From the NCBI GenBank assembly GCA_024742285.1, contig JANSYR010000002.1, positions 248,001-312,000 on the forward strand: a stretch of DNA of 64,000 nt. Reading direction: 5' to 3'. The notes beneath the pieces are model-generated. The model saw nothing but the letters and a program-made list of their open reading frames with translations. It ran no database searches and had not been told where the DNA came from. How positions within the stretch are numbered: position 1 is the stretch's first letter; the number at the start of each line of letters is the position of its first letter. Below, piece by piece: positions 52,313 through 59,929 of the stretch. This stretch comes from a bacterium. Its GTDB lineage: Bacteria; Myxococcota_A; UBA9160; UBA4427. The position numbers and the translations under genes are program-made.

Positions 52313-53709
52313 AGCACGACCGCCTCGTCCGGTGCCTGCTCGAGGGCGATCTCGAGATGCTGGAGGGCGCGCGCATGGTCCGATCGCGGTTGCTTGAAGA
52401 GCGCCCAGCCGAGCCCCATCTGGTAGGCGGGCTCGTCCGGCCAGAGCTCGACCGCGGGCTCGAAATACTCGAGCGCGCCTTCGAAGTTGCCCATCTTCGC
52501 GAGGATCTCGCCCTTGCGATACGAGGTCTCCGCCTGGGCCAGGCGGGCGGTGTCGATCTGGAGTTCTTCGCTTCCGCCCGCGTCGTAGGCCTTCTTCTTG
52601 TCCGGATCCGACAGGACTTCGAAGGCCTCGGCGATCCGGGCGAAGACCTGTGCGGCGGCTTCCTTGTGATCGTCGAGGCCGAGTCGCCCGAGCGCATCCG
52701 GGTGGTACTTCTTCGCGGCCTTGAAGTACGCCTTCTTGATCTGCGCGGCGCCGGCATCCTCCTCGAGTCCGAGCGCGGCGTAGTGGTCGAGGTCGGCGAG
52801 CTGTCCTCGTAGCGCGTCGATCTCTTCCCGGAGCGCTTCGGCCTTCGGGTTCGAGCCGGCCGCCGAGGCGGCCCCCGCGGTCTTCGTCGCGGCGGCGGGT
52901 CGGGCGGCGGTCGATGCGCCTGCGCCGGCGACCTCCACTTCGAAGTCGAAACGGGTTTCGGTCGCCTCGGTCGGGGGCTCGATCCGTCGGAGGACGCCGC
53001 TGAAGACCACGGCCCAGAGCGTGGCCGCCGCGAGGGGATCGCCCGCGCAGTCGCCGAGGACGCGCCCGATCGGCCGCGTTCCGTCGAGGCCGGCGATCGC
53101 CCGCGCCGCCATATCGCCGGCCTCCGCGAGCTTTCGCGTGACCTTGCGGTGACGCGGGGTGATGTCGCCGTGGAGCCCCTCGACCGCGACGATCGCGCCG
53201 AAGAGTCGGTCCGTTCCCCAGCGGCGCGGCAGCTCTTCCTGGAGGAGCGCGAGCAGGTCGAAGGGGCGCGCGGTCTTCGGGTCGTCGGCCTCGGGCGGGG
53301 CCTCGGTCCAGCGGTACTGGCCGGCGCCCCACTCGAACGTGTCGGCGATCCGCGCGCGGGTCTCCGCGCGCATCGCCAGATAGAGCGCCTTCGGGTCGAG
53401 CAGCTCGAGGGCGAGCACGGCGGAGACCTGGGGACAGCCGCGCTCGGCGGCGAGCCGTTCGACCTCGACACGTTGGGTGCCGTCGATTCGGCCGGTGTTC
53501 GCCAGGAAGGCCGCGAACTCGTCCTGGTTCCGCGGGGCCGAGATCGAGATCGGCGCACCCGCGCGGACCAGCAGCTTGCGTTCGCGCTGACCATGGGAGA
53601 GCGCGAGCAGACCCGTGCGCTCGTCACGCCACGCCTGGGCGAGGATCTGGGGAACGCTGACCGCGTCGAGGCCGCCCTCGTCCGGTGCGTCGATCCACTG
53701 CCCCTCCAC
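52213..53709 (-). CDS. PATAN (DUF4388) - J-domain - TPR protein
   Basis: A 498-residue cytoplasmic protein. A PATAN/DUF4388-like domain at about 12-110 (VPQILAQAWRDERTGLLALS, RKLLVRAGAPISI) is followed by a second helical part, an A-rich linker, a J-domain at about 310-375 (HYAALGLEEDAGAAQIKKAY, HPD motif) and three or so TPRs at the end (GEILAKMGNFEGALEYFEPAVELWP). J-domains stimulate Hsp70 ATPase; PATAN domains occur in signalling proteins that bind receiver-like partners. The GTG at 53709 follows AGGAGGG, which overlaps the stop of the upstream gene; it is the third gene of a signalling operon. Confidence 0.85.
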   Translation of the reverse strand: MEGQWIDAPDEGGLDAVSVPQILAQAWRDERTGLLALSHGQRERKLLVRAGAPISISAPRNQDEFAAFLANTGRIDGTQRVEVERLAAERGCPQVSAVLALELLDPKALYLAMRAETRARIADTFEWGAGQYRWTEAPPEADDPKTARPFDLLALLQEELPRRWGTDRLFGAIVAVEGLHGDITPRHRKVTRKLAEAGDMAARAIAGLDGTRPIGRVLGDCAGDPLAAATLWAVVFSGVLRRIEPPTEATETRFDFEVEVAGAGASTAARPAAATKTAGAASAAGSNPKAEALREEIDALRGQLADLDHYAALGLEEDAGAAQIKKAYFKAAKKYHPDALGRLGLDDHKEAAAQVFARIAEAFEVLSDPDKKKAYDAGGSEELQIDTARLAQAETSYRKGEILAKMGNFEGALEYFEPAVELWPDEPAYQMGLGWALFKQPRSDHARALQHLEIALEQAPDEAVVLYRLGLVLRAAGETNRANELIARARAIDPDVAE

Positions 53710-53720
53710 CCCGGTCCCTC

Positions 53721-54782
53721 CTACAGCTGGTGCTTCTGGGCGTCGGCGATCTGGAAAGCGGTCGCGATCGCCTCGGTCAGGTCCTTGCGCAGCACGAGAT
53801 GAGAGGCCTCGAGGCTTCCCATTGCCGCCTCGGCCGCGGGCGAGACGCCGGTGATCAGGCTCTGCGCGTTCCAGGACTCGATCGTCTCGAGGACCTGCTC
53901 GAGGGCAGCGGCCCCGAAGCCCTCGTCGAGCGGCCGCTCCCGCAGATCGACCACGACGGCGCGGATCTCGGAGATCCCCGGATCCCGACCGAGCATGTCG
54001 ACGGTGCCGAGGGCCTCGTCGAGGGTCGTGAACGGGAGCACCATGACGGGGCCCCAGATGTGGACCACCGGCTGGGAGCGGTCGAACTGGCCGTCGGGAC
54101 CGGCTCCCTTGGAGAGTGTCGGCGTCGCCTCGGCGCGTTCGATCGGTGGACTGACCGCGACCTTCCGGAATGCCTCGAAGGGAACCTTGGCGAGCAGCCA
54201 CTGCATGTCACCGTCGCCGCGGGTGTTCCACACGCCGGCTTCCTGGACCTCGAAGCGACAGGCCTCGTCGCCGCGGGCGGCGCATTCGACCTCGCGGGCC
54301 ACGAGGGATCGATTGAGCGTGCCCGAGAGCCAGCCCGTCGTATAGCCGGCACTCATCCAGCACGAGGGCCGCTCGCCCGCACCGAGTCGCGAGCAGCGCG
54401 CGACGGCCTCGTGTCGTTCCGGCCAGCAGCCTTCGAGGGAGAATGCGCCCTCGTCGTCGGTGCACGCGCCGGAGGTCCAGTGCATCACGAGGGCCGTGGT
54501 GTCCGGTCCGTCGCTGCCGAGCTCGTCGTCGTGCTCGTGGCAGACCCGCGCTGCGTCGCGCAGTCCGTGGAGCAGACCGATCTGGAAGAGGGCGAGGCTC
54601 GCGTCCCGGGGGCCGAGCTCGTCCTGGAGCTCCACGAGGAGGGACGCCAGGAAGCGCCCGTCCACGAAGAGCTTGGGATCGTTCATCAGCACCGTGTCGG
54701 GGCCGAATCCCAGGGCGGTGAGCATCTCGAGGGCGTCGTGTCCGCGCTCGGGCTCGGTCGGAGGCTTGGGGGGATGTCGCAC
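53721..54782 (-). CDS. V4R-domain protein with C-terminal STAS-like domain
   Basis: About 353 residues. The N-terminal half is a V4R (4-vinyl reductase)-type small-ligand sensing domain: WMSAGYTTGWLSGTLNRSLVAREVECAARG, then GDEACRFEV with the two conserved Cys. The C-terminal half (HIWGPVMVLPFTTLDEALGTVDML ... IRAVVVDLRERPLDEG) looks like a STAS/anti-sigma-antagonist-type fold. The start is uncertain: the GTG at 54782 lies 21 bases after the HD-GYP gene; an internal ATG (MLTALGFGPD) is also possible. It lies between an HD-GYP regulator and the PATAN-J-TPR gene. Confidence 0.72.
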   Translation of the reverse strand: MRHPPKPPTEPERGHDALEMLTALGFGPDTVLMNDPKLFVDGRFLASLLVELQDELGPRDASLALFQIGLLHGLRDAARVCHEHDDELGSDGPDTTALVMHWTSGACTDDEGAFSLEGCWPERHEAVARCSRLGAGERPSCWMSAGYTTGWLSGTLNRSLVAREVECAARGDEACRFEVQEAGVWNTRGDGDMQWLLAKVPFEAFRKVAVSPPIERAEATPTLSKGAGPDGQFDRSQPVVHIWGPVMVLPFTTLDEALGTVDMLGRDPGISEIRAVVVDLRERPLDEGFGAAALEQVLETIESWNAQSLITGVSPAAEAAMGSLEASHLVLRKDLTEAIATAFQIADAQKHQL

Positions 54783-54802
54783 GTCGGGGCCGGGGGTTGC
54801 TC

Positions 54803-55969
54803 TCAGCCTTCGATGAAGGCGTAGATGTCGAACTTCTGGTCCTTGCTGATGAAGGCTTCGCCTTCGTCTTCGAGGAGCCTCAGGAACGCTTCGACCACGA
54901 CCGGGTCGAACTGGGTTCCGGAGTACTTGTGCATCTCCTTCACGACCACGTCGATCGGGAGCGCCTTTCGATAGGGACGATCGGAGGTCATGGCCTCGAC
55001 CGTGTCGGCGACGACGATCACGCGTGACGGCAGCGGGATCTGGTCGCCGGCGAGCCGGTCCGGGTAGCCGTGCTGGCAGCCGTCGTACCACTCGTGATGG
55101 TGGCGGACGCAGGGGACGACGCTGCGCAGGAACTCGACCGGCTCGAGGATCTTCGCGCCGATCTCGGGGTGGCGCTTGATCTCTTCGTACTCCGCCTCGT
55201 TGAGGCGATCGGGTTTGGTGATGATCGCGTCCGGGATCCCGATCTTGCCGACGTCGTGGAGCAGGCCGGCGAAGTAGACGCGCTCGATCAGCTCCTTGCG
55301 GAGGTTGAGCTCGCGGGCGATTCGCGAGGCGTAGACGGCGACGCGCTCGGAGTGGCCGCGGGTATACGCATCCTTGGCGTCGATCGCCTCCGCGAGCGCG
55401 CGGATCGTCTGGATGTACGCGGTCTTGAGCTCGGTGTTCTTCCCGTCGAGCTGCTTGGTTCGTTCGCGAACCTTCTCCTCCAGGTTCTTGTTCATGTCCT
55501 GGAGCTTGAAGTTCTGCTCGCGGGTGACGGAATTGAGACGCTTGATCTCGGCCTTGAGGTCGTAGTGGTCGAAGGCCTGGCGGAGGGTCGCCTTCAGCTC
55601 CTCGTCGTTCCACGGCTTGGTGATCAGGCGGTAGATCTCGCCCTTGTTGATCGCCTCGACGGCGATCGTCATGTCGGTGTATCCGGTGAGCATCATGCGC
55701 ACGACGTCCGAATGGCGATCACGCACCGCCGAGAGGAAGTCGACACCGCTCATCTCGGGCATCCGCTGGTCGGAGACGATCACCTGGGGCCCGACACGGT
55801 CGATCAGCTCGAACGCCTCGGCCGGGCTGTTGGCGGTCAGCACGTCGATCGGCTCGTTGCGGAGCAGGCGCTGGAGCGCCTTCAGGATGTTGACTTCGTC
55901 ATCGACGAAAAGGACGGTGTGGTTCTGCACCGGAGCTCCCTGGACGAAAGCCCGGACCTGCGGAGGCAC
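54803..55969 (-). CDS. Response regulator with HD-GYP cyclic-di-GMP phosphodiesterase domain
   Basis: A 388-residue protein. The receiver domain (about 16-135) has its phospho-Asp D67 in VIVSDQRMPEMSG. A coiled-coil linker (NFKLQDMNKNLEEKVRERTKQL) leads to an HD-GYP domain (about 185-380) with GLLHDVGKIGIPD and HHHEWYDGCQHGYPD. Such proteins hydrolyse cyclic di-GMP in response to phosphorylation, RpfG-style. The GTG at an internal position (VQNHTVLF) is an alternative start. It is the first of three co-directional genes; no histidine kinase is in the operon, but a large hybrid kinase lies about 7 kb away. Confidence 0.92.
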   Translation of the reverse strand: MPPQVRAFVQGAPVQNHTVLFVDDEVNILKALQRLLRNEPIDVLTANSPAEAFELIDRVGPQVIVSDQRMPEMSGVDFLSAVRDRHSDVVRMMLTGYTDMTIAVEAINKGEIYRLITKPWNDEELKATLRQAFDHYDLKAEIKRLNSVTREQNFKLQDMNKNLEEKVRERTKQLDGKNTELKTAYIQTIRALAEAIDAKDAYTRGHSERVAVYASRIARELNLRKELIERVYFAGLLHDVGKIGIPDAIITKPDRLNEAEYEEIKRHPEIGAKILEPVEFLRSVVPCVRHHHEWYDGCQHGYPDRLAGDQIPLPSRVIVVADTVEAMTSDRPYRKALPIDVVVKEMHKYSGTQFDPVVVEAFLRLLEDEGEAFISKDQKFDIYAFIEG

Positions 55970-56322
55970 GGAGAACTCGTCCTGCGTGAGGCGATCGGGG
56001 GCGCTTCACAGGGAGTCCCATCGGCCCCTCGCCCGCGAACCGTTAGAGGACGAGCGCCTTCGCCGCGGTTTACGACCGCGCGACCGGCAACGACGAGCGC
56101 CCGGTCGGCAACCGATCCGCAGACGCGGGGCACACCACGCGCACTCGTGGCTTTTCCCTACGCCACCGCACGCCCGCCCCCAGCGACCGGCGAGCCGTCC
56201 GCGTAGATCGAAACGGAGAGCGCCTGCGGTCCAAGCGCACGCGCCCGAGGTAGCGAGCGCCCGCGGCCCAAGGGCGCGTACGCGCCCGAGGTAAACAGGG
56301 CCCAAGCGCGCTCTGCGCGCGC
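55970..56322. other. 353-bp intergenic region rich in palindromes
   Basis: There is no gene here. It contains the 16-bp perfect palindrome GGGCGCGTACGCGCCC (56272-56287), two copies of CGCCCGAGGTA (56242-56252 and 56282-56292) and the hairpin listed next. It is the leader of the HD-GYP operon and the trailer of the AAA gene. Confidence 0.6.
56302..56322 (-). terminator. Hairpin at the end of the AAA ATPase gene
   Basis: A perfect 8-bp stem AAGCGCGC/GCGCGCTT over a 5-nt loop abuts the TAA stop of the AAA gene. No T-run follows. Confidence 0.5.
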
Positions 56323-57249
56323 TTATAGATAGTTCCCGCCGTCGGTCCGGATGCGCGTGTTGGCCTGGCGGAAGCGGCTGAGCTCCCGGGCGAAGTCGTC
56401 GTTCGCGACGACCTCCGGCGTCTCGCCCGCGGCATCCAGGCGCGCCTTCCGTCGCAGGACCGCATGCAGGATCCGGATCCAGTCCCCGATCGAGGGCTCC
56501 CGCGTGTTGTTCACGACCTTGCCCCAGTCGATCTCGCCGAAGAGCGCACGGTCGGCGCGGGATTCCGCGGAGACCGAATGAATCCGCAGCGCCTCGATCA
56601 CGTCGTCGGGGAAGAGCGGATTGACCTCGACGATCCGCTCGAAGCGTCCCGGGGTGAGGAACGCCTCGGTCAGCGTGTCCGGGTGGCTCGTGCTGCCGAT
56701 CACGAGGCACTCGTCGACCGAGAGCGATCGATCGATCAGCTCGAAGAGCAGGTCCATGATCGGCCCGATCGGGAGCTCGGAGGCCCGTTTGCCCATCTCG
56801 TGGGCGCGGGTGAAGTCGAGCTCGTCGAAATAGACCGTGACCGGGGGCATTTCCTCGAGGGTCTGCGACCAGCCCTGGACCAGCTCGCCGATCTTGTTCG
56901 CGCCGTGGATCACGTCGAGGACCATCCGCGGCACGTCGACGCGGACGAAGGCCGTCTCGGTTCGAGCCGCCAGGTACTCCGCGAGGAGCGTCTTTCCGCT
57001 GCCGGCCCGTCCGATCATCAGCATCGCGCTGGGCGGAAAGGTCCCCCAGCGGCCGTAGACCTCAGGGCTCGTCTGGGCATAAGCGTAGGTGAGGATCTCC
57101 TCTTTCGCGCTCGCCAGACCTCCGATCGAATCCGCATCGATCACCGGCGCCGGCACGATCGTGGCTCCCCGCGCCAGGGGATCTACATTCCGCTGGAAGC
57201 TGGACCAGATGTTCGCCGCTCGGTCCGCCTGGATGCGTCTGTCCGTCAT
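56323..57249 (-). CDS. Stand-alone AAA-family ATPase
   Basis: A 308-residue protein. Walker A is GRAGSGKT (80-87), Walker B is VYFDELD (D142, E143), a sensor-like GSTSHPD follows, and the arginine-finger region TPGRFERI resembles FtsH/26S-type AAA modules. There is no protease, membrane or N-terminal adaptor domain beyond about 40 residues, so the partner is unknown; ring-type remodelling of a protein substrate is the family role. The ATG at 57249 has a -10-like TAGACT seven bases upstream and no ribosome-binding site, suggesting a leaderless message. It is divergent from tRNA-Glu. Confidence 0.85.
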   Translation of the reverse strand: MTDRRIQADRAANIWSSFQRNVDPLARGATIVPAPVIDADSIGGLASAKEEILTYAYAQTSPEVYGRWGTFPPSAMLMIGRAGSGKTLLAEYLAARTETAFVRVDVPRMVLDVIHGANKIGELVQGWSQTLEEMPPVTVYFDELDFTRAHEMGKRASELPIGPIMDLLFELIDRSLSVDECLVIGSTSHPDTLTEAFLTPGRFERIVEVNPLFPDDVIEALRIHSVSAESRADRALFGEIDWGKVVNNTREPSIGDWIRILHAVLRRKARLDAAGETPEVVANDDFARELSRFRQANTRIRTDGGNYL

Positions 57250-57256
57250 GGCCCGC

Positions 57257-57262
57257 AGTCTA
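57257..57262 (-). promoter_or_regulatory. -10-like hexamer upstream of the AAA gene
   Basis: TAGACT (minus strand) is seven bases before the ATG, with no Shine-Dalgarno sequence, the same geometry as at uvrB and the P450 gene. Confidence 0.35.
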
Positions 57263-57282
57263 GCGGCGGGACGGGTCGGCGC

Positions 57283-57311
57283 TTCCGATCCCGGCGGAGT
57301 TGCGCCATACT
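57283..57311 (+). promoter_or_regulatory. Candidate promoter of tRNA-Glu
   Basis: TTCCGA (57283-57288) and CATACT (57306-57311) are spaced by 17 bp, ending 13 bp before the tRNA. Both are partial matches. Confidence 0.35.
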
Positions 57312-57324
57312 GCGCCGCCAGCGC

Positions 57325-57399
57325 GTCCCCATCGTCTATCGGTTAGGACTCCAGCCTTTCAAGCTGGCGAGGCGGGTTCGATTCCCGCTGGGGACGCCA
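57325..57399 (+). tRNA. tRNA-Glu (anticodon TTC), CCA encoded
   Basis: Acceptor arms GTCCCCA and TGGGGAC pair, the anticodon stem CCAGC/GCTGG (57351-57367) encloses the loop CTTTCAA with anticodon TTC at 57358-57360, and the T-arm GCGGGTTCGATTCCCGC is canonical. The 3' CCA (57397-57399) is encoded. TTTTT follows at 57403-57407 and may end the transcript. The unit stands alone, without other tRNAs. Confidence 0.97.
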
Positions 57400-57420
57400 T
57401 CCTTTTTGTCGCTGCGCTGG

Positions 57421-57444
57421 GCGGAGCCTCTTTCGCAGCTCCGC
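57421..57444 (+). terminator. Hairpin between tRNA-Glu and the EamA transporter
   Basis: GCGGAGC/GCTCCGC (7 bp) closes a 10-nt loop, 22 nt after the tRNA. It could end read-through of the tRNA transcript. Confidence 0.4.
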
Positions 57445-57577
57445 GAAGGCGTGGCAATCCTCGACGACCCTGAGGTCGCCTTCGTCGTCGTTCGGTCCGC
57501 GGCGCGAAGATCCACCGCACTGATCCGCCCCGAATCTTCTCGTGGGGCGGGTTTGCTGGCGCCCCCGCGGAGAATTG

Positions 57578-58468
57578 ATGTCGAGCGGCGCGGCGCGGCG
57601 GGTGGGGCTTTCGTGGGCGTTGGCTTCGGCCGTTGGGTCGGCGTTCATGGCGATTCCGTGGAAGCTCGCCAATGACGTGGGGACGCCGGCGCATTCGGTG
57701 TTCGTGCTGCTGCTCGTGGCGGCGACGGGGAACACGCTCCTGTCGGTCGGGCAACGATTGCGGGGGCCGATGCGCGGCGGGCGGATCGGGCTGATCGATC
57801 TCGGGGTGGCGATCGGGCTCGCGGGCTTCACGCTGGCGGGGAACCACCTGGCGGCGTTGGCCGTCCAGACCATGTCGCCGTCGATGATGAACCTGTTGCT
57901 GCGGGCGGAGCTGCCGCTCACGGCGGTGGCGGCGTGGATCTTCCTGGGAGAGCGCGCCCCGGGACGCTTCTGGGTCGGCACGGCGATCGCGGCGGCCGGG
58001 CTCGTTCTCTTGCAGGGCGCGCCCGAGGGCGACGTCGGTGCGCTTCGCCTCGATGCGCTCGGCCTCGCCCTCGCGTCGGCGGCCTGCTTCGGTTCGCTCG
58101 CCGTCGTGACTCGCGCTTTCGTCCATCGAATCGACGTCGTGGGCGTGAACGCGATCCGGTTGTGGCTCGCGGTCGGTCTCTGGTTCGTCTTCAACGATCC
58201 GAGTGGGCTGGCCGGGATCCCCGAGGCGCAGTGGCGCTACGCGACGCTGGCTGCGATCGCGGGGCCCTTCCTCGGTCGACTCACGCTCATGATCTCGGCC
58301 CGCACGATCGAGGCGCGCCTGTCGAGTCTCGTGATGCTGCTTGCGCCGGTACTGACGCTCGCGCCGGCGTACGTGCTTCTCGGCGACTGGCCGACCGATC
58401 GACAGCTGCTCGGCGGGGCCGTCATGCTCGTGGGGATCGCCTGGCCGCTCTCCGCGTCGCGACGCTAG
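57578..58468 (+). CDS. EamA/DMT-superfamily transporter
   Basis: A 296-residue inner-membrane protein with about ten hydrophobic helices in two EamA repeats; the pattern LLLRAELPLTAVAAWIFLGER at the end of the first repeat is the usual DMT signature. Family members export amino acids, nucleosides or other metabolites; the substrate is not evident. The ATG at 57578 follows GCGGAGA; a TTG one codon earlier is equally possible. Its stop lies at the edge of a 31-bp tandem repeat shared with the end of the opposing P450 gene. Confidence 0.85.
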   Translation: MSSGAARRVGLSWALASAVGSAFMAIPWKLANDVGTPAHSVFVLLLVAATGNTLLSVGQRLRGPMRGGRIGLIDLGVAIGLAGFTLAGNHLAALAVQTMSPSMMNLLLRAELPLTAVAAWIFLGERAPGRFWVGTAIAAAGLVLLQGAPEGDVGALRLDALGLALASAACFGSLAVVTRAFVHRIDVVGVNAIRLWLAVGLWFVFNDPSGLAGIPEAQWRYATLAAIAGPFLGRLTLMISARTIEARLSSLVMLLAPVLTLAPAYVLLGDWPTDRQLLGGAVMLVGIAWPLSASRR

Positions 58469-58577
58469 GCGGCGGCCTGCACCTTCGGCGCGGCGCTATG
58501 CGGCGGCCTGCACCTTCGGCGCGGCGCTATGCGGCGGCCTGCACCTTCGGCGCGGCGCTATGCGGCGGCCTGCACCT
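58469..58577. repeat. 31-bp tandem repeat, 3.5 copies, over the P450 stop codon
   Basis: Three identical 31-bp copies (58469-58499, 58500-58530, 58531-58561) and a 16-bp partial copy (58562-58577) start GCGGCGGCCTGCACC and end CGGCGCTAT. The P450 stop (58558-58560) lies in copy 3 and its last codons in the partial copy, so the repeats duplicate the 3' end of that gene. A length of 31 is not a multiple of three. The array fills the whole gap between the EamA stop and the P450 gene. Confidence 0.92.
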
Positions 58578-59868
58578 CGAGGCGGTGGATCGCCGAGACG
58601 TGGAGGTTCGGGCAGCGCTCCGGGCCGTTCACGAGCTCCACCTGCGGCAGGATCGGCGCGAGGGCCCGTAGCGCGGCCCGCAGCTCCCAGCGCGCGAGGT
58701 TCGCGCCCAGACAGAAGTGGGCGCCATAGCCGCCGAAGGCGAGGTGGCGGTTCTTCTTGCGCGTGATGTCGAACGCGTAGGGTCGGTCGAAGATCTCAGG
58801 GTCCCGATTCGCGGACGGGTACCACATGCCCACGTCCTCACCGGCCTTGATCTTCACGCCGTTCAGCTCGAAGTCCTCGACCGCCGTCCGCGCGAACTGC
58901 AGCACGGGCGAGGTCCATCGGAGGATCTCCTCGCCGGCGGAGACGATCAGCTCATCGTCGTCGGCGTTCTCGTGGAGGAGCTTCAGCTGCTCCGGGTGCT
59001 GGAGCAGGGCGGCCATTCCTCCGCTGATCGCGTTCTGGGTCGTCTCGTTGCCGGCGGCGAGGATTACGAAGAGGTAGCCCTGGAGCTGCTGTTCGGTCAG
59101 CTCCTTGCCGTCGACTCTTCCGAAGACGATCCGGCTCGAGAGGTCCTCACCGCCGGGGCCCTTCTTCCTGCGGTCCTTGATGACGTCGAGCATGTACTCG
59201 GTCATCTCGTTCGACGCGCGGATGCGACCCATGTTGCGGTCTTCGCCTTCCTGGAACCACGTCTCTTCGGGCGCGCCGATCATCACGTTGGTCAGCTGCT
59301 TGAGCATCTTCCAGTCGCCGTCCGGCAGGCCCATCATCTCGCCGATCGCGGCGAGGGGCAGCTTCTCGGCGAAGCCCTTCACGAAGTCCGTCGTCTCGCC
59401 TCGCGCGCTGGCGGCCTTCAGGTTCGTCACGAACTCCTGGGCGAAGTCGTGGGACATCCGGGCGAAGTGCTTCTCGAGGGGACGGAGCGCGGCCGGGGTG
59501 AACTGCTTGGCCGTGATCAGACGGAAGTTCCGGTGGCGCGGGTCGTCCATGAAGATGAAGTCCGGGACTTCGTCCGGATCCCAGCCGCGGGATTCGTTGC
59601 GCATCCGCTGGGACCAGTCTTGACGCGCATCGTCTTCCTTCGACTGAAGGCGCAGACGGCGGCTGTTCACGAAGACTTCGCTGTGTTTCGAGATCTCGAG
59701 GATGTCCGCGTGACGGGTGATCGCGTAGAAGGGGTCGATGTCGTCGCGCTCGTACCAGAAGACCGGCGCCTTCTCGCGGAGGAGATCCCATTCGGCGAAG
59801 GGGTAGCCGCGCTCCAGATAGAGCTCCGGGGTGTGGATGTCGAGGTTGTCGAGGGTGAGTTCCGCCAT
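58558..59868 (-). CDS. Cytochrome P450 (bacterial class I type, steroid/lipid-hydroxylase-like)
   Basis: A 436-residue soluble P450. The I-helix is LAAGNETTQN, the E-x-x-R pair is in EEILRW, and the heme-binding loop FGGYGAHFCLGANLAR has the axial ligand C386. The overall form resembles the CYP125/142-type family acting on sterol side chains or fatty acids, with electrons from separate ferredoxin and reductase genes that are not here. The ATG at 59868 lacks a ribosome-binding site and has TACGAT six bases upstream. The 3' end enters a 31-bp tandem repeat. It may be transcribed with the DUF1214-like gene 61 bp upstream. Confidence 0.92.
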   Translation of the reverse strand: MAELTLDNLDIHTPELYLERGYPFAEWDLLREKAPVFWYERDDIDPFYAITRHADILEISKHSEVFVNSRRLRLQSKEDDARQDWSQRMRNESRGWDPDEVPDFIFMDDPRHRNFRLITAKQFTPAALRPLEKHFARMSHDFAQEFVTNLKAASARGETTDFVKGFAEKLPLAAIGEMMGLPDGDWKMLKQLTNVMIGAPEETWFQEGEDRNMGRIRASNEMTEYMLDVIKDRRKKGPGGEDLSSRIVFGRVDGKELTEQQLQGYLFVILAAGNETTQNAISGGMAALLQHPEQLKLLHENADDDELIVSAGEEILRWTSPVLQFARTAVEDFELNGVKIKAGEDVGMWYPSANRDPEIFDRPYAFDITRKKNRHLAFGGYGAHFCLGANLARWELRAALRALAPILPQVELVNGPERCPNLHVSAIHRLEVQAAA

Positions 59869-59874
59869 GCATCG

Positions 59875-59880
59875 ATCGTA
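59875..59880 (-). promoter_or_regulatory. -10-like hexamer upstream of the P450 gene
   Basis: TACGAT on the minus strand, six bases before the ATG, with no Shine-Dalgarno sequence; the spacing equals that at uvrB. Confidence 0.35.
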
Positions 59881-59929
59881 GTGCGCGGGAATCCGGGGAT
59901 CCAGCCGGGCGGACGGCGTTCTGGCGCGT

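Noticed and set aside
54782-55613. Long 5' extension of the V4R gene
   Set aside because: It runs antisense-frame through the HD-GYP gene on the same strand and is arginine-rich; the real start must lie near 54782 or just inside.
57250-57577. tRNA-Glu as integration site of a mobile element
   Set aside because: No integrase, no repeat of the tRNA 3' end and no composition shift was seen within the window.
58469-58577. CRISPR-like repeats
   Set aside because: The 31-bp units are directly adjacent without spacers, and no cas gene is present.
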